Shown: positions 62,570 to 64,000 of the stretch, in pieces
Position numbering within the stretch: position 1 is the stretch's first letter
Layout: every line of letters starts with the position of its first letter
NCBI RefSeq assembly: GCF_002980525.1
Contig: NZ_PVBQ01000006.1
Coordinates: forward strand, 268,470 to 332,469
Source of the DNA: Sphingobacterium haloxyli
GTDB taxonomy: Bacteria; Bacteroidota; Bacteroidia; Sphingobacteriales; Sphingobacteriaceae
Direction of reading: 5' to 3'
Length of the DNA: 64,000 nt
The notes under the pieces: model-generated
What the model was told of the DNA's origin: nothing
Databases searched by the model: none
What the model saw: only the letters and a program-made list of their open reading frames with translations
Program-made: the position numbers and the translations under genes

Positions 62570-63509
62570 TAAAAAGTGTTTGTACTGTTATAAAGAGTTG
62601 CCTGACAATAAGTCGGGTGATTTTCACGAGCAATGTAGTCTAGATTTTTTTGGCACAAAACAGCAGCCGGTGTTCGAACATTCATTGGCACAAATGGCAG
62701 AATTGGCACAGAACGTCGTAGAGCGGAGTATAGCTGTTCCGGGAGTACAACCTAAGCTTTCTTTATCGTTAGTGAAAAACACGATTCGAGACGGAGACAA
62801 AGGTCGCCTAACCGTGGTAGGAGCTTTGGGCGGAAATTATATTTTCAAACCACCTTCCGATCAATTTCCTGAAATGCCGGAAAACGAACACGTCACTATG
62901 CGCATCGCCGAAGCTTTCGGTATCAACGTTGTTAAGTCCAGTTTGATAAGGTTGAGATCAGGTGAACTATCTTATATCACAAAAAGGATAGACCGGACAG
63001 ATGCCGGAGAAAAAATACACATGCTCGATATGTTCCAAATCACAGAGGCATTTGACAAATACAAGGGTTCTATGGAGAAGGTCGGCAAAGCACTGTATGA
63101 GTATTCGGACAATACGTTGCTCGACACAGTTTATTTCTTAGAATTGGCCGTTTTCTGTTTCCTGACTGGAAACAACGATATGCATCTGAAAAATTTCTCC
63201 ATGGTTTTTCAGAACAATAAATGGGCACTAGCCCCAGCATACGATCTATTAAACGTTGCGATTATAAATCCTGAAGATACGGAAGAACTTGCGCTAACGT
63301 TGGAGGGAAAAAAAAGAAAACTTCAATGGGAGCATTTTCAAAGATTTGGAGCATTATTAGGATTAAATAATAAGCAGATAGAAGGTGTTGCTAAACGTTT
63401 TAAGAAAAGGAAACCAGTTGCGTTGCATTGGATAGATAGTTCTTTTCTTTCGGAAGAATACAAAGAAAAGTATAAAGATCTTTTAGAAGAAAGATATAGA
63501 AGGTTATAG
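62562..63509 (+). CDS. HipA-family Ser/Thr kinase toxin, HipT-like (split from its N-terminal domain)
   Basis: The 315 aa kinase from ATG 62562 begins with a zinc-ribbon-like CLYCYKELPD...FHEQCSLDFFG (CxxC and HxxC). The Gly-rich loop is RSIAVPGVQPKLSLS with Ser56 at the usual autophosphorylation site, the ATP-binding Lys is in YIFKPP (96), the catalytic loop is GNNDMHLKNFS (Asp206, Asn211) and the metal-binding Asp228 is in PAYDLL. HipA/HipT kinases phosphorylate aminoacyl-tRNA synthetases and stop growth. The separate HipB and HipS-like genes make this a HipBST-type arrangement. An ATG-equivalent at 62538 would add eight residues inside the upstream gene. Confidence 0.9.
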   Translation: MSNKKCLYCYKELPDNKSGDFHEQCSLDFFGTKQQPVFEHSLAQMAELAQNVVERSIAVPGVQPKLSLSLVKNTIRDGDKGRLTVVGALGGNYIFKPPSDQFPEMPENEHVTMRIAEAFGINVVKSSLIRLRSGELSYITKRIDRTDAGEKIHMLDMFQITEAFDKYKGSMEKVGKALYEYSDNTLLDTVYFLELAVFCFLTGNNDMHLKNFSMVFQNNKWALAPAYDLLNVAIINPEDTEELALTLEGKKRKLQWEHFQRFGALLGLNNKQIEGVAKRFKKRKPVALHWIDSSFLSEEYKEKYKDLLEERYRRL

Positions 63510-63526
63510 AGAGACGCCGCTATTTG

Positions 63527-64000
63527 AGAGGGTGTAAAGTAAACTGTGTCAAATAAAGAATTTCTATATTTAGACACAGAACATGAGTAAAGACAATTTT
63601 GACTTCGAAAGCTTCAAAGAGGAAGCTATGAAAGGCCTTTATGAGGGCAAAAAAATGGGCGGTACAGACGGAATTTTTGCTCCGATGCTGAAACATCTTC
63701 TGGAAAGCATGTTGGAGGGAGAGCTGGACCACCACCTACAGGAGAATAAAGCTTCCGGAGAGATCAACCGTAAAAATGGGAAGACGAAAAAAACGGTCAG
63801 GAGCCTTCAATCAGGACATTTTGAATTGGAGAGCGGCCGGGACCGAAACGGCACATTTGAGCCAAAAATAGTCCCTAAACGGCAGTTGATTATCACTGAC
63901 GAACTGGAAGGCAACGTTATAGCGATGTATGCCAGGGGCATGAGTACGCGGGATATCTCGGGTTATGTTAAGGAGATGTACGCCATGGATATATCTGCTA
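63527..64000 (+). mobile_element. Left end of an IS256-family insertion sequence (cut by the window edge)
   Basis: A putative terminal repeat starting near GAGAGGGTGTAAAGTAAACT precedes an IS256-type transposase gene. The element begins about 18 bp after the hipT-like stop codon. Its right end lies outside the window, so the exact ends and target duplication cannot be given. Confidence 0.75.
63583..64000 (+). CDS. IS256-family transposase (3' partial)
   Basis: The first 139 residues of a Mutator/IS256-type DDE transposase: MSKDNFDFESFKEEAMKGLY, then PMLKHLLESMLEGELDHHL, the RKNGKTKKTVRS and FELESGRDRNGTFEPKIVPKRQ motifs, and GNVIAMYARGMSTRDISGYVKEMY. The catalytic Asp and Glu residues lie beyond the edge. 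Length and intactness cannot be judged. Confidence 0.93.
   Translation, partial: MSKDNFDFESFKEEAMKGLYEGKKMGGTDGIFAPMLKHLLESMLEGELDHHLQENKASGEINRKNGKTKKTVRSLQSGHFELESGRDRNGTFEPKIVPKRQLIITDELEGNVIAMYARGMSTRDISGYVKEMYAMDISA

Noticed and set aside
1..64000. CRISPR arrays, rRNA and tRNA genes, prophage
   Set aside because: No regularly spaced repeats, no cloverleaf-like or ribosomal sequences and no phage structural genes were seen.

Overview
The window reads as chromosome of a Bacteroidota bacterium, most likely a Sphingobacteriaceae relative (inference). The evidence is five SusC/SusD pairs, FecI-like ECF sigma plus FecR pairs, a hybrid two-component regulator, Bacteroidota -7 promoter elements (TAnnTTTG), lipoprotein signals throughout, and the near absence of Shine-Dalgarno sequences. 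No rRNA, tRNA or CRISPR array was seen.

Layout. (1) 218-15755 is a carbohydrate PUL: a hybrid two-component regulator (minus strand) diverges from GH97, SusC, SusD, a SusE-GH76 fusion lipoprotein, an Ig/F5-8C surface lipoprotein and GH105. A ~120 bp repeat with a terminator lies on each side of it. (2) 16013-24336: ECF sigma, FecR, SusC, SusD and a Tat-exported metallophosphoesterase. (3) 24482-34725: a truncated enolase-superfamily gene, a lone ECF sigma, and a minus-strand locus of FecR, SusC, SusD, DUF1735/F5-8C lipoprotein and an EEP-family phosphoesterase. (4) 34839-40330: housekeeping-type genes (DUF4260, FrnE-like DsbA, DUF4143 ATPase, NmrA-like reductase, AraC regulator) among gene remnants. 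(5) 40493-48689: ECF sigma, FecR, SusC, SusD and a second EEP phosphoesterase. (6) 48812-53142: MtfA-like peptidase and a three-gene glycosyltransferase operon. (7) 53318-60891: ECF sigma, FecR, SusC, SusD and a GDPD. (8) 61016-64000: alpha/beta hydrolase, a three-gene HipB/HipS/HipT-like module, and the left end of an IS256-family element.

Three patterns stand out. First, each of the four FecR-controlled SusCD pairs ends with a single secreted phosphoesterase (metallophosphoesterase, EEP, EEP, GDPD) and carries no glycoside hydrolase, which suggests a battery of uptake loci for phosphate-ester substrates beside one true glycan PUL. Second, all four fecR-susC gaps contain a hairpin with the properties of an intrinsic terminator on the strand opposite susC. 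This suggests short cis-antisense RNAs against each susC leader, in the same position as the DonS-type RNAs described in Bacteroides. Third, the spacers hold short shards of protein genes, several of them matching intact genes elsewhere in the window, including a split enolase-superfamily gene whose missing C-terminus lies 11 kb away.
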